Part shown: one piece after another, positions 44,109 through 52,854 of the stretch
How positions within the stretch are numbered: the stretch's first letter is position 1
Layout: every line of letters begins with the position of its first letter
Assembly (NCBI GenBank): GCA_900471605.1
Contig: UCEY01000045.1
Coordinates: forward strand, 108,761-172,760
DNA from: Hyphomicrobiales bacterium
Lineage (GTDB): Bacteria > Pseudomonadota > Alphaproteobacteria > Rhizobiales > Rhizobiaceae
Direction of reading: 5' to 3'
DNA length: 64,000 nt
Translations under genes and position numbers: made by a program
The notes under the pieces: model-generated
The model's input: only the letters and a program-made list of their open reading frames with translations
What the model was told of the DNA's origin: nothing
Databases searched by the model: none

Positions 44109-44132
44109 TTTGATGTCGCTATCGGAGTGCCC

Positions 44133-45029
44133 ATGGCCTATCTGCTGCAGCAACTGGCGAACGCGGTCCCGCTGGCGGCGCTCTACGCGACGCTCGCCTT
44201 CGGATATGCGATCGCCTTTGCGGTGACGAAGCGGGCCGACATCACCTACGGGGCGATCTTCGCCTTTTCCGGCCATCTCTACCTGCTCTTCGCCCATTTC
44301 GGCTGGGACCGGCTGTGGCTGATCCTGCCCGCTGCATTGGGGCTAGGTGCGGCCGCCGGGATCGCCGGGGGCATCGGGGCAGGGGTGACGGTCGGCCAGT
44401 TCGTCATGCGCCCGCTTGCAGAAATCTCGCCGAACGCGGTGATCGTCGCTTCGCTCGGGGTGCTGATGGTGCTGATGGAGGGCGCCCGGATCGCCGCCGA
44501 TACGCGCGAACTCTGGCTGCCGCCCTTCCTCAACGACGCGGTCGTGTTCTGGCACGCCGACGGCTTTCCGGTGACGCTGACGCTGATCCAGCTGGTCAAC
44601 ATCGCCCTGATGCTGGCGACCATCGGCATGGGCTATCTCGTGCTGGCACGCAGCCATTGGGGCCGCATCTGGCGGGCTGTTTCCGACGACCCTCTGGCGG
44701 CTGAACTCTCGGGCACCAATTCCGGGCGGGTCTTCGTCATGGCTTACGCGGCGGCAGCGCTTTACGCTTCGGTCTGCGGCGTGCTCGCCACCTCCCATTA
44801 CGGCACGATGGATTTTGGCGCCGGCCTGCTGTTCGGGCTGAAAGTGGTGCTGATCGCCGCCGCCGGGGGCCATTCCAACCCGCTGCGCTCAGCCGCGGGC
44901 GCCGCGGTCATCGGGCTCGCCGAAACGCTCTGGAGCGGCTACGGCCCGATCGTCTGGCGCGACCTTTTTGTGGTCGCGGCCCTGGTCATGGTGCTGGTGA
45001 TGAGCCGGCGGGAGCGTGTCGTGCCGTGA
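44133..45029 (+). CDS. LivH-type branched-chain ABC transporter permease (orphan)
   Basis: A 298-residue, eight-helix inner-membrane protein with the LivH/RbsC-like permease fold, including the cytoplasmic coupling loop ARSHWGRIWRAVSDDPLAAEL and GTNSGRVFVMAYAAAAL. The start at 44133 has GGAG five bases upstream; a GTG at 44127 is an alternative. Normally LivH works with LivM, two ATPases and a binding protein, and none of these is encoded nearby, so the partners must be elsewhere or the protein has another role. Divergent from the CGNR regulator. Confidence 0.86.
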   Translation: MAYLLQQLANAVPLAALYATLAFGYAIAFAVTKRADITYGAIFAFSGHLYLLFAHFGWDRLWLILPAALGLGAAAGIAGGIGAGVTVGQFVMRPLAEISPNAVIVASLGVLMVLMEGARIAADTRELWLPPFLNDAVVFWHADGFPVTLTLIQLVNIALMLATIGMGYLVLARSHWGRIWRAVSDDPLAAELSGTNSGRVFVMAYAAAALYASVCGVLATSHYGTMDFGAGLLFGLKVVLIAAAGGHSNPLRSAAGAAVIGLAETLWSGYGPIVWRDLFVVAALVMVLVMSRRERVVP

Positions 45030-45104
45030 GTAAAGCCGGGATGTCCTAGTCGGCAGCCGTGCGCGGCTGCCGGAAGTGCAATCCCTGCGGTCGGCCGGAT
45101 GAAG

Positions 45105-46937
45105 CTAGGCGCTCTTTCGCCAGGAATGGGCCGGCGAGTCCGATCCGTTTTCGACCCTGAACTGGCTGACCAGGTTGCGCAACGTCGCGCTTTCGTTCGC
45201 AAGCGAGGCGGAGGCGGCGCTGGCTTCTTCGACCATGGCCGCGTTCTGCTGGGTCGTATGGTCGAGATTGTTGACCGCCTTGTTGATCTCGGCCAAGCCC
45301 GTCGATTGCTCCCGCGACGACGCGGCGATGGCGTCGATATGCTGGCTCATGGCAACCACGAGTTCGCCGATCTGTTTCAGCGCACCGCCGGTCTTCGACA
45401 CGAGGTCCACGCCCGTCGACACTTCATTGCTGGATGTCTGGATAAGCGCCTTGATCTCCTTGGCGGCCTGGGCGGAGCGTTGCGCCAGTTCGCGGACCTC
45501 TTGAGCGACGACGGCAAAGCCTTTGCCGGCTTCGCCGGCGCGCGCAGCCTCCACGCCGGCGTTCAAAGCCAGCAGGTTGGTCTGAAAGGCGATCTCGTCG
45601 ATGACGCCGATAATGCTTGATATCTGGTTGGAAGACTGTTCGATCCGGCTCATCGCATCGACCGTCTGGGCGACGATTTCGCCGGACGTCGTGGCGCTTG
45701 CGTCGGCCTGCACGGCAACCTTGCGCGCCTCTTCGGCACGTTTGGAGGACGATGCGAGGTTTGCCGTGATCTCGTCGAGCGCTGCGGCCGTCTCTTCCAG
45801 CGCCGCGGCCTGCTGTTCGGTGCGTTTGGCGAGGTCGTTCGCACTGTGGGCAATCTCGCTCGATCCCGAGTCGAGCCCGACCGTCGATCCAGCGACCTTG
45901 CTCAACGTCTGACGCAGCTGATCGACGGCGCTGTTGAAATCACTTCTCAGGCCCTCGAAATCCGCCTCGAACGGTTCGTGGATCCGGACGGTCAGATCTC
46001 CCGCGGCAAGCTTCTTCAGATTGCCCGCCAGTCCGTTCGTCGCCTGCGCCATCGCGGCTGCCCGCGCGCGCTCGGTGCCTTCCCGCCGCTGGCGATCGGT
46101 TTCTGCAAGCGCCCTGCTGTCCTCGATATCCTTGTCGGCACGGGCCTTGGCCAGTGCCGTCTGCCTGAAGACCTCGACCGTGCCAGCCATCGAGCCGATT
46201 TCATCCGTCCTGTCGGCATAGGGAATTGCCGTATCGGCGTCGCCTCCCGCGAGGCGGATCATCGCATTGGTAATCGTTTTGATCGGCCGGGAAATCTGAA
46301 GCGCCACATAGATGATGGCACCGGCCAGGATCGCGATGACCAGTCCGATCAACGTCCAGGTGCTCCAGAGAATGGTGTCGTAAGTCAGGACGCTGTTGTT
46401 ATAGGACGCATCCGAGCCTTTGACGTTTATGCCGAGCAGCTCGCCCGCGTTCTGTTCGGCCTTCTGAACAATCGGCTCCATGTCGCGGTAGAAGATGCTC
46501 TTGGCGACATCGTTGTCGTTCCTGCGGGATTTCTCGAGCATGGGCTCTGCGGCCGCGGCGTAGTCGTTTGCGCGTTGCGCAATGAGATCCAGCAGCTCTT
46601 TTTCGCGGGGCGAGGAAATCAGGGAGCGGTAAGCCTCGATCGAATTTGCCAGTTTCGCCTTTTGCGCGGTGACCTGCTTTTCCGCGGCTGCGATCGCTTC
46701 GTCGCTGATCGACATGATGTGGTCTGCGTAAGCAAACTTCATTTTCTGAAGTTCGAGCTGCATGCTCCGGACCACGGAAACGCTCGGCAGCCAGTTCCGG
46801 GCGATCTCGGCCGTATCCTCGTTGACCTGCCTTACGCTCACCAGCGAGAACAGGGCAAACAGGAGAAACAGGGCAGCAAAAGTCAGGTTGATGAGGACAA
46901 GCGAAGTTCGAACCGTAGGCCTGCGCATAATTTTCAC
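45105..46937 (-). CDS. Methyl-accepting chemotaxis protein
   Basis: A 610-residue chemoreceptor with two membrane helices: residues about 12-32 (LVLINLTFAALFLLFALFSL) and about 190-210 (TLIGLVIAILAGAIIYVALQ). Between them is a four-helix-bundle ligand-binding domain. Then a HAMP domain and the C-terminal signalling domain, with the hairpin tip QTNLLALNAGVEAARAGEAG. The tail ends in SWRKSA and has no CheR/CheB-binding pentapeptide (NWETF-like). Ligand unknown. A TGGAGTG ribosome-binding site precedes the ATG. Confidence 0.94.
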   Translation of the reverse strand: MKIMRRPTVRTSLVLINLTFAALFLLFALFSLVSVRQVNEDTAEIARNWLPSVSVVRSMQLELQKMKFAYADHIMSISDEAIAAAEKQVTAQKAKLANSIEAYRSLISSPREKELLDLIAQRANDYAAAAEPMLEKSRRNDNDVAKSIFYRDMEPIVQKAEQNAGELLGINVKGSDASYNNSVLTYDTILWSTWTLIGLVIAILAGAIIYVALQISRPIKTITNAMIRLAGGDADTAIPYADRTDEIGSMAGTVEVFRQTALAKARADKDIEDSRALAETDRQRREGTERARAAAMAQATNGLAGNLKKLAAGDLTVRIHEPFEADFEGLRSDFNSAVDQLRQTLSKVAGSTVGLDSGSSEIAHSANDLAKRTEQQAAALEETAAALDEITANLASSSKRAEEARKVAVQADASATTSGEIVAQTVDAMSRIEQSSNQISSIIGVIDEIAFQTNLLALNAGVEAARAGEAGKGFAVVAQEVRELAQRSAQAAKEIKALIQTSSNEVSTGVDLVSKTGGALKQIGELVVAMSQHIDAIAASSREQSTGLAEINKAVNNLDHTTQQNAAMVEEASAASASLANESATLRNLVSQFRVENGSDSPAHSWRKSA

Positions 46938-47226
46938 TCCATAAGAGGCAGTATGTCAGACCAAGCGGATGAACCTGGGCTTTGATTTGCATACGTAATT
47001 TAGTGAATTCTACTTAAAGAAGCGTGAAAATACCGGGCGGGACCGTGCAGGCGGCTATGGCTCTGCTTTGAGGCCAGTATTGATTTCCGCAACGAAGGTT
47101 TTGAGCGAAGCTTTTACCGTTGCGGCTCGCAATATATTACGTCGGCAACCTATTCATGGTCGTTCCTGCATCCGGATGAGATGGGACTGATCTTCGCAGG
47201 GCAATGGGCGTGGCGTTGCGGTATGA

Positions 47227-47691
47227 TCACTGCCACTTGTCGCGGGCGGCATCGTCCGTGTCCTTGGCGGAGACCCAGTCGCCCTTTTGGCCGTCGGCGG
47301 CGTGTTCCTTCTTCCAGAAAGGGGCCGAGGTCTTCAGGAAATCCATGACGAAACTGGCGCCGTCGAAGGCCGCCTGCCGGTGGGTGGCGGCCGCGATCAC
47401 CAGCACGATGTTTTCGCCGGGCAGGATCTTGCCGAAGCGGTGGATGGCGGTAAGGCCGACGAGCGAGAAACGTTCGATCGCGAGTTCGCCGATACGGCGC
47501 ATCTCCGCTTCCGCCATGCCGGGATAATGTTCGAGTTCCAGCGCCGACAGCGCGCCCTGCTCGTCGCGGCAGAGGCCGGTGAAGGTGACGACGGCGCCGA
47601 TGTCCTTGCGCCCGGCGGTCAGGGTGGCGATCTCGGCCGTGAGGTCGAAGTCGGTGGACTGGACGCGGATAGTGGGGTTGGTCATGGACAT
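47227..47691 (-). CDS. moaE: Molybdopterin synthase catalytic subunit
   Basis: MoaE with MoaD converts cPMP to molybdopterin. The 154-residue protein has the family core GAVVTFTGLCRDE, the RFGKILPGENIVLV segment and the active-site lysine region APFWKKE. The start at 47691 has GGAG eight bases upstream. It follows moaD, with a 125-bp gap that contains a three-hairpin repeat element. It supplies cofactor to enzymes such as the molybdopterin oxidoreductase at 54.5 kb. Confidence 0.95.
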   Translation of the reverse strand: MSMTNPTIRVQSTDFDLTAEIATLTAGRKDIGAVVTFTGLCRDEQGALSALELEHYPGMAEAEMRRIGELAIERFSLVGLTAIHRFGKILPGENIVLVIAAATHRQAAFDGASFVMDFLKTSAPFWKKEHAADGQKGDWVSAKDTDDAARDKWQ

Positions 47692-47736
47692 CTAAGATCT
47701 CCGTTGCCGCGGGCCGAGCTTGCCTCGCGCGCTCCC

Positions 47737-47809
47737 CGCCCTTCGCTTTCGCTCAGGGCGTTCGTCACTGAAATCGATTCACTGGATCGATTTCTCCGGC
47801 TTCGCCGGA
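47737..47809. repeat. Three-hairpin mosaic palindromic element
   Basis: Three adjacent inverted repeats fill this stretch: CGCCCT/AGGGCG (47737-47760), GAAATCGAT/ATCGATTTC with a seven-base loop (47770-47794), and TCCGGC-TTC-GCCGGA (47795-47809). The arrangement resembles the multi-hairpin intergenic repeats of rhizobial genomes. It sits between moaD and moaE inside an otherwise tight operon. Confidence 0.75.
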
Positions 47810-47816
47810 CCGTTCC

Positions 47817-48074
47817 TCACCCGCCCGTCATCGGCGGGAAGATGCCGATCTCCCGCGCGCCGGCGATCGGTTCGTCGTGTTCGGCATGTTCCTGGTTGAT
47901 GGCGACGCGGATGACGTCGGGGAACTGCAGGGCGTTTTCGTATTCCTCGCCCAGTGTCGTCAGGTGGACGAGCAGATCGCGTACGGTGACGACGGTTGCC
48001 GGCAGGTCGAGGTCTTCCTCTTGTCTGCCGATCCGTTCGCGTACCCAGGCGAAATAGACGAGTTTGACGGTCAT
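47817..48074 (-). CDS. moaD: Molybdopterin synthase sulfur carrier subunit
   Basis: MoaD is a ubiquitin-fold protein that carries sulfur as a thiocarboxylate on its C-terminal glycine. The 85-residue protein starts MTVKLVYFAWVRERIG and ends FPPMTGG, with the diagnostic GG terminus. Its ATG overlaps the pgsA stop by 4 bp. Confidence 0.95.
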   Translation of the reverse strand: MTVKLVYFAWVRERIGRQEEDLDLPATVVTVRDLLVHLTTLGEEYENALQFPDVIRVAINQEHAEHDEPIAGAREIGIFPPMTGG

Positions 48075-48658
48075 TCTTCGTCCACCAGATGTTTGACGCC
48101 GGCCTTGAAGTAATCGTAGCCGGTGTAGAAGGTGAGGATTGCGGCGATCCACAGAAGCGCGATGCCCATCTGGGTCGTGTATGGCACGATCTTGTCGCCG
48201 GCAGGCCCGGCCAGCAGAAAGGCGATCGCCACCATCTGGATCGTCGTCTTCCACTTGGCGATGCGGGTCACCGGCACGGAGACCTTCAGCGCGGCAAGGT
48301 ATTCGCGCAGGCCCGAGACCAGGATTTCGCGGCAGAGGATCGTGATCGCCGCCCAGAGCGACCAGCCGGCGATGGTCTGGTCGGCGGCGAGCAGAAGCAG
48401 CACGGCGGCGACCAGCAGCTTGTCGGCGATCGGGTCGAGCATGCGGCCGATATTCGAGGTCTGGTTCCAGATGCGGGCGAGATAACCGTCGAGATAGTCG
48501 GTGATCGAGGCGGCCGCGAAGAGTATCAGCGCCGTCCAGCGCGCCACGTCCGAGCTTTCAAGCTGCCCCTCGATGAAGAAGCAGCCCACGATGATCGGCA
48601 CGGCCACGATGCGCGCATAGGTCAAAAGATTGGGAATATTGTATGCGCGCGACGCCAT
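48071..48658 (-). CDS. pgsA: CDP-diacylglycerol-glycerol-3-phosphate phosphatidyltransferase
   Basis: PgsA makes phosphatidylglycerol phosphate, the precursor of phosphatidylglycerol and cardiolipin. The 195-residue membrane protein has the CDP-alcohol phosphatidyltransferase motif, read as TDYLDGYLAR, then eight residues, then GRMLDPIAD. It starts NIPNLLTYARIVAVP, typical of PgsA. Gene order uvrC-pgsA-moaD-moaE is characteristic of Rhizobiales. Confidence 0.96.
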   Translation of the reverse strand: MASRAYNIPNLLTYARIVAVPIIVGCFFIEGQLESSDVARWTALILFAAASITDYLDGYLARIWNQTSNIGRMLDPIADKLLVAAVLLLLAADQTIAGWSLWAAITILCREILVSGLREYLAALKVSVPVTRIAKWKTTIQMVAIAFLLAGPAGDKIVPYTTQMGIALLWIAAILTFYTGYDYFKAGVKHLVDEE

Positions 48659-48755
48659 GGAGAGCCTTCCGGATGTTTGCTCCTAGTTGATGCGTTGAGG
48701 CCGAGGCGTCAACAGGGCTGGGCGGCTTTTTTGCAGACGATTGCGTCAGGCAGAT

Positions 48756-50795
48756 TTAACCCGCCCGGTTCTCGTGGAAATGGTTGTAGATCTGCTTTGC
48801 CACCGCCTCCGAAATTCCCTCCACGGCCATGAGGTCTGTAAGGCCCGCCCGCGACACCGCTTTAGCCGTGCCGAAATGCTGCAGGAGTTTGCGCTTGCGT
48901 CCCGGGCCGATGCCGGAAATCTCGTCGAGCGGGTTCTTGACCATCTCCTTCTTGCGCCGCGCCCGGTGTGAGCCAATCGCGAACCGGTGCGCCTCGTCGC
49001 GCATCCGCTGGATGAAGTAGAGGACGGGGTCGCGTGGCGGCAGCGAGAAGTCGGAGCGGCCATCGGCGAAGAAGCGCTCGCGGCCGGCATCGCGGTCGAC
49101 ACCCTTGGCGACGCCGATCGCGGTGACCACGTCGCGGATGCCGAGTTCGTCGAGAATGGCGCGCACCGCCGTCATCTGGCCCTGGCCGCCGTCGATCAGG
49201 ATCACGTCCGGCCAGGCGGGGAAGGCGGCGTCGGCCGCATCCTCGGCGCTCGCGCCGGCGGCGGCGGTGCGGTCCGGAATGCCTTCTTCCTTGAGGAGGC
49301 GGCTGAAACGGCGGGTCATTACTTCGCGCATCATGCCAAAGTCGTCGCCGGGGGTGATGTCGGTCGATTTGATGTTGAACTTGCGGTACTGGCTCTTCAC
49401 GAAGCCTTCCGGCCCCGCCACGACCATGCCGCCGACGGCGTTTGTGCCCATGATATGCGAGTTGTCGTAGATCTCGATCCGGCGGGGCACGAAGGACAGG
49501 CCGAAAGTCTCGGCCAGGCCCTGCAGCAGGCGCCCCTGCGACGAGGTTTCGGCAAGCCGGCGGCCATGTGCCTCGCGGGCATTGGCCAGCACATGGTCGG
49601 TCAGGTCCTTCTTCTCGCCGCGCTGGGGCACGGTGATCGTCACCTTGTGCCCTGCCTTTTCGCCAAAGGCGAGCGCCAGCAGGTCCTGTTCCTCGACGGC
49701 TTCCGACAGCAGGATCTGTTTCGGCACCGGCTTGTCGTCGTAGAACTGGGCGAGAAAGGCATTGAGCACTTCCGCGCCCGAGAGCTGCGGGTCGGCCTTC
49801 GGGAAATAGGCACGATTGCCCCAGTTCTGGCCGGTCCTGAAAAAGAACACCTGGATGCAGAAGAGACCGCCCTCGTAGTAGATGGCGAAAACATCCGCCT
49901 CCTCGACGCCGGCCGGGTTGATGCCCTGGTGGCTCTGGACATGGGAAAGCGCCGCCAGCCGGTCGCGATAGATTGCGGCCCGCTCGAAATCGAGGTCCTC
50001 GGAGGCCTCCGCCATCTGGTGGGCGATCGCCGACTTGACGTTCTGGCTCTTGCCGGACAGGAAGTCCTTGGCCTCGCCGACCAGTTCCGCATACCCCTCG
50101 TCGCTGATCTCGTGGGTGCAGGGCCCGGAACAGCGCTTGATCTGATAGAGCAGGCAGGGGCGGGTGCGGGTCTCGAACACGCTGTCGGTGCAGGTGCGCA
50201 GCAGGAAGGCGCGCTGCAGCGAATTGATGGTGCGCCCGACGGCGGCGGCCGATGCGAAGGGGCCGAAATAATCGCCCTTGCGGGCGCGGGCGCCGCGATG
50301 CTTGAAGATCGCCGCTGCCCGGTGGTCGCCGGTGATCATGATATAGGGAAAGGACTTGTCGTCGCGCAGAAGCACGTTGAAGCGCGGCCGCAGGCGCTTG
50401 ATCAGATTGGCTTCGAGCAGCAGCGCCTCGGTCTCCGTCCGCGTCGTGACGAATTCCATATGGGTGGTTTCGCGCACCATCTTGGCGAGGCGGTTGGAAT
50501 GGACGCGGCCCTGCGCATAGTTGCCGACGCGCTTCTTGAGGCTGCGCGCCTTGCCGACATAGAGCACGTCCTGCGCATCGTTGAACATCCGGTAGACGCC
50601 CGGCGCATTCGGCAGGTGCTTGACGAATTCGGCGATCAGCTCGGCGCCCTTCAGCCCCGTCTCGTTCTTCCAGCCTTCGTTCCAGTCGATCGACGCGGCG
50701 GGACCCTGGCTCGGCTCGGCCACCATCACGTCGTCGTCGTCTTCTTCCGTCTCGTCGTAGAGAACGCCGCCGTCGGGCAGCTTCGTTCCGTTCAT
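48756..50795 (-). CDS. uvrC: Excinuclease ABC subunit C
   Basis: UvrC makes both incisions in nucleotide excision repair. The 679-residue protein has, in order, an acidic N-terminal leader (YDETEEDDDDVMV), the GIY-YIG nuclease domain (APGVYRMFNDAQDVLYVGKA), a UVR motif (DFERAAIYRDRLAAL), the RNase H-like endonuclease domain (FVPRRIEIYDNSHIMGT; VILIDGGQGQM) and C-terminal helix-hairpin-helix repeats. Start at ATG 50795. The frame is open for 104 codons upstream, but with no family similarity. Confidence 0.96.
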   Translation of the reverse strand: MNGTKLPDGGVLYDETEEDDDDVMVAEPSQGPAASIDWNEGWKNETGLKGAELIAEFVKHLPNAPGVYRMFNDAQDVLYVGKARSLKKRVGNYAQGRVHSNRLAKMVRETTHMEFVTTRTETEALLLEANLIKRLRPRFNVLLRDDKSFPYIMITGDHRAAAIFKHRGARARKGDYFGPFASAAAVGRTINSLQRAFLLRTCTDSVFETRTRPCLLYQIKRCSGPCTHEISDEGYAELVGEAKDFLSGKSQNVKSAIAHQMAEASEDLDFERAAIYRDRLAALSHVQSHQGINPAGVEEADVFAIYYEGGLFCIQVFFFRTGQNWGNRAYFPKADPQLSGAEVLNAFLAQFYDDKPVPKQILLSEAVEEQDLLALAFGEKAGHKVTITVPQRGEKKDLTDHVLANAREAHGRRLAETSSQGRLLQGLAETFGLSFVPRRIEIYDNSHIMGTNAVGGMVVAGPEGFVKSQYRKFNIKSTDITPGDDFGMMREVMTRRFSRLLKEEGIPDRTAAAGASAEDAADAAFPAWPDVILIDGGQGQMTAVRAILDELGIRDVVTAIGVAKGVDRDAGRERFFADGRSDFSLPPRDPVLYFIQRMRDEAHRFAIGSHRARRKKEMVKNPLDEISGIGPGRKRKLLQHFGTAKAVSRAGLTDLMAVEGISEAVAKQIYNHFHENRAG

Positions 50796-51478
50796 TCCAC
50801 AGTCTCCGCCGGATGTCGGCATCCGGTCTTTGGCGATTCGATCCCTGAACTCATGACATGTGCCCGCGAGCGGCAGCTTGTCAAAATATCGCGGGTGAAG
50901 CGGCCTGATTCCCTGAACAAAGACCGCTGCCGGAGAAATAGTGTCTTGGCGCCGGTTTTGAAAGCGTCGGGAGGCGATCCCTCTCATTTGGGCGCGGAGG
51001 GGCGAAAACAGCGATTTCGCGGGGGACGATTCAAGGCAGAAATTCGGCAACGCCATGCGCGGAGGCCGGCAGGCCGGTTCCGCGCGCGGGAAGGGAGCTA
51101 TTTCCACCGATCAATTCATGTTTCGTCCGGGTCAGGACCGGCGTTTTATTCGGGATATAAGTCGAATGGTCGAAAGCGCGGCGGCACCGGTTCGGCCCAA
51201 AAGTTGTATTGACGTCATTATGCTTGTGATCTAAGAAGTAAGCCGTAAATGTAAAAATATTTATATTTAAAGTAAGTATTGGTTAAGGTTAAGAAAATAC
51301 GTGTTGCGATACAGCAACATCCAATTTTGGCCTTCTGGGCGCCACAATCAATTCACATTTCGGCTCTTTCAATTCCTCAATTGACCGCCACATTCCGTTT
51401 CAGCGGGCAGGGAACCAATGTGTCGCCAATCATGTTGTGGCGGCAAATTCCCGGCACAGCAGTAAAAGGAGAAAATGT
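50796..51478. other. Long intergenic region upstream of the outer membrane protein gene
   Basis: No gene could be supported in these 683 bp. The part from about 51200 to 51320 is AT-rich, unlike its surroundings. A possible promoter is TTGACG (51209-51214), 17 bp, TAAGAA (51232-51237), which would give a leader of about 235 nt for the outer membrane protein. This assignment is weak because the -10 box is poor. Confidence 0.4.
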
Positions 51479-52114
51479 ATGCGTACTCTTATCGCAACTC
51501 TGATGGCCTCGGCAGCCAGCTTTATCGCCATCTCTGCGGCCAATGCCGCTGATGCCGTTGAACAAATTCCGCAGGCTCCGGTCGCGGTCGAAGAGCCGGC
51601 AAAGGTCTCCAACTGGGAAGGTTTCTACCTCGGTGGCTACGGTCAGTATGATTGGGGTCGTTTCGGCGGCGGCGATCGTGACGGCCAGTTCGGCGGCGGT
51701 GCCTACACCGGTTACAACTTCCAGAACGGTTCGATCGTATACGGTATCGAAGCCGACGTTGGTTACAACGGCACCAAGACCACCACGGTCGAAGGTTTTG
51801 AAGGCAAGGCCGGCTGGAACGGCTCGGTCCGCGGCCGTGTCGGTTACGACCTGAACCCCTTCCTGATCTATGGTACCGGCGGTGTTGCCTTCCAGAACAA
51901 CAAGCTGGATGACGGCGTCACGTCCGACGACAAGACCTCGGTCGGTTACACGGTCGGTGCCGGTGCCGAAGCTTTCGTGACCAGCAACATCACCGCCCGC
52001 ATCGAATATCGTTACACCGATTTCGCAGCCGAGGATTACAGCCTCTCCGGCGGCACGGTCTCGAAGGGCTTCGACGACCACAGCGTCAAGGTCGGTATCG
52101 GCGTGAAGTTCTAA
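51479..52114 (+). CDS. Omp25/Omp31-like outer membrane beta-barrel protein
   Basis: A 211-residue porin-family protein. It has a signal peptide (TLIATLMASAASFIAISAAN, cleaved after NAA) and an eight-stranded barrel typical of the Omp25/RopB family. This starts NWEGFYLGGYGQYDWG and contains GYNFQNGSIVYGIEADVGYN and RGRVGYDLNPFLIYGTGGVA. It ends with IGVKF, the terminal Phe for BAM recognition. The ATG at 51479 has AAAGGAGAAA upstream. A strong terminator follows at 52140-52170. Confidence 0.92.
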   Translation: MRTLIATLMASAASFIAISAANAADAVEQIPQAPVAVEEPAKVSNWEGFYLGGYGQYDWGRFGGGDRDGQFGGGAYTGYNFQNGSIVYGIEADVGYNGTKTTTVEGFEGKAGWNGSVRGRVGYDLNPFLIYGTGGVAFQNNKLDDGVTSDDKTSVGYTVGAGAEAFVTSNITARIEYRYTDFAAEDYSLSGGTVSKGFDDHSVKVGIGVKF

Positions 52115-52139
52115 GTTCGATAGCCTTAACGGCTGGGGA

Positions 52140-52170
52140 GAGCCCGGACTTCGGTCCGGGCTCTTTTTTT
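52140..52170 (+). terminator. Intrinsic terminator after the outer membrane protein gene
   Basis: GAGCCCGGAC and GTCCGGGCTC form a perfect 10-bp stem capped by a TTCG tetraloop and followed by seven T. One of the strongest terminators in the window, fitting a highly expressed gene. Confidence 0.93.
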
Positions 52171-52187
52171 GTTTTGGATATCTCGCC

Positions 52188-52784
52188 CTACGCGGCCGAT
52201 TTCATCGCCGCATAGGGCGCGAAACGCTTGGTGAAAATATCCGGCCACGAGGCGAGCTCAGGCCGGCCCTCGGCCCACTGGCCGTTGAAGCGCAGATCGA
52301 GATAGCCGATCGTCGCCGCCAGCGCGAAATGACCGCCATGCAGCTTCTTGCCGGTCTTTGGCAGGTTGTTTTCGAGGTGATCGAGGCCGCGCACCACCTT
52401 GCTCCACTGCTTGTCGATCCACGGCTGGTGGATCTTGCTCTCTTCGCGCGAACGGCGCTCGTAGACGATGGCGAGCAGGCAATCCATGATGCCGTCGCAG
52501 AGCGCTTCGAGCACTTCCGCCTCGGTGCGCTTCGCATCCTTCTTCGGATAGAGCTTGCCGCCCGACTGGCGGTCGAGCCAGTGCATGATCGCGACGCTGT
52601 CGTAGATCGGCGGCTCGCCCTCGCGGATCAGGACCGGGATCTTGCCGAGCGGGTTGTTGTCGATCAGCTCCGGCGGTGCGGCGTTGGTGTCGGTCTTCAC
52701 CTCGGTTATCGCGATGCCGAGATGGCGCGCCGCCATGCGGACCTTGGCGGAGTAGGGCGAGGCCGGGGAATAAAGCAGCTGCAT
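52188..52784 (-). CDS. Glutathione S-transferase
   Basis: A 198-residue GST with the N-terminal thioredoxin-like domain (MQLLYSPASPYSAKVRMAAR, PLGKIPVLIREGEPPIYDS with the cis-Pro and glutathione-binding Asp-Ser) and a helical C-terminal domain ending SWPDIFTKRFAPYAAMK. The SPASPYSAKVR opening matches a common alphaproteobacterial GST group. Not closely similar to the GST at 41.7 kb. It stands alone, convergent with the outer membrane protein gene. Confidence 0.9.
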   Translation of the reverse strand: MQLLYSPASPYSAKVRMAARHLGIAITEVKTDTNAAPPELIDNNPLGKIPVLIREGEPPIYDSVAIMHWLDRQSGGKLYPKKDAKRTEAEVLEALCDGIMDCLLAIVYERRSREESKIHQPWIDKQWSKVVRGLDHLENNLPKTGKKLHGGHFALAATIGYLDLRFNGQWAEGRPELASWPDIFTKRFAPYAAMKSAA

Positions 52785-52854
52785 TGTGTTGTCCTCTCTA
52801 TGATTTTCAGCGCAGGCCGATCGTCTCGCCGGGGCGGGCGATCTGGCAGTCCCG

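Noticed and set aside
47737..47809. CRISPR-like repeats between moaD and moaE
   Set aside because: The three hairpins differ from one another in sequence and have no regular spacers, so they are not a CRISPR array.
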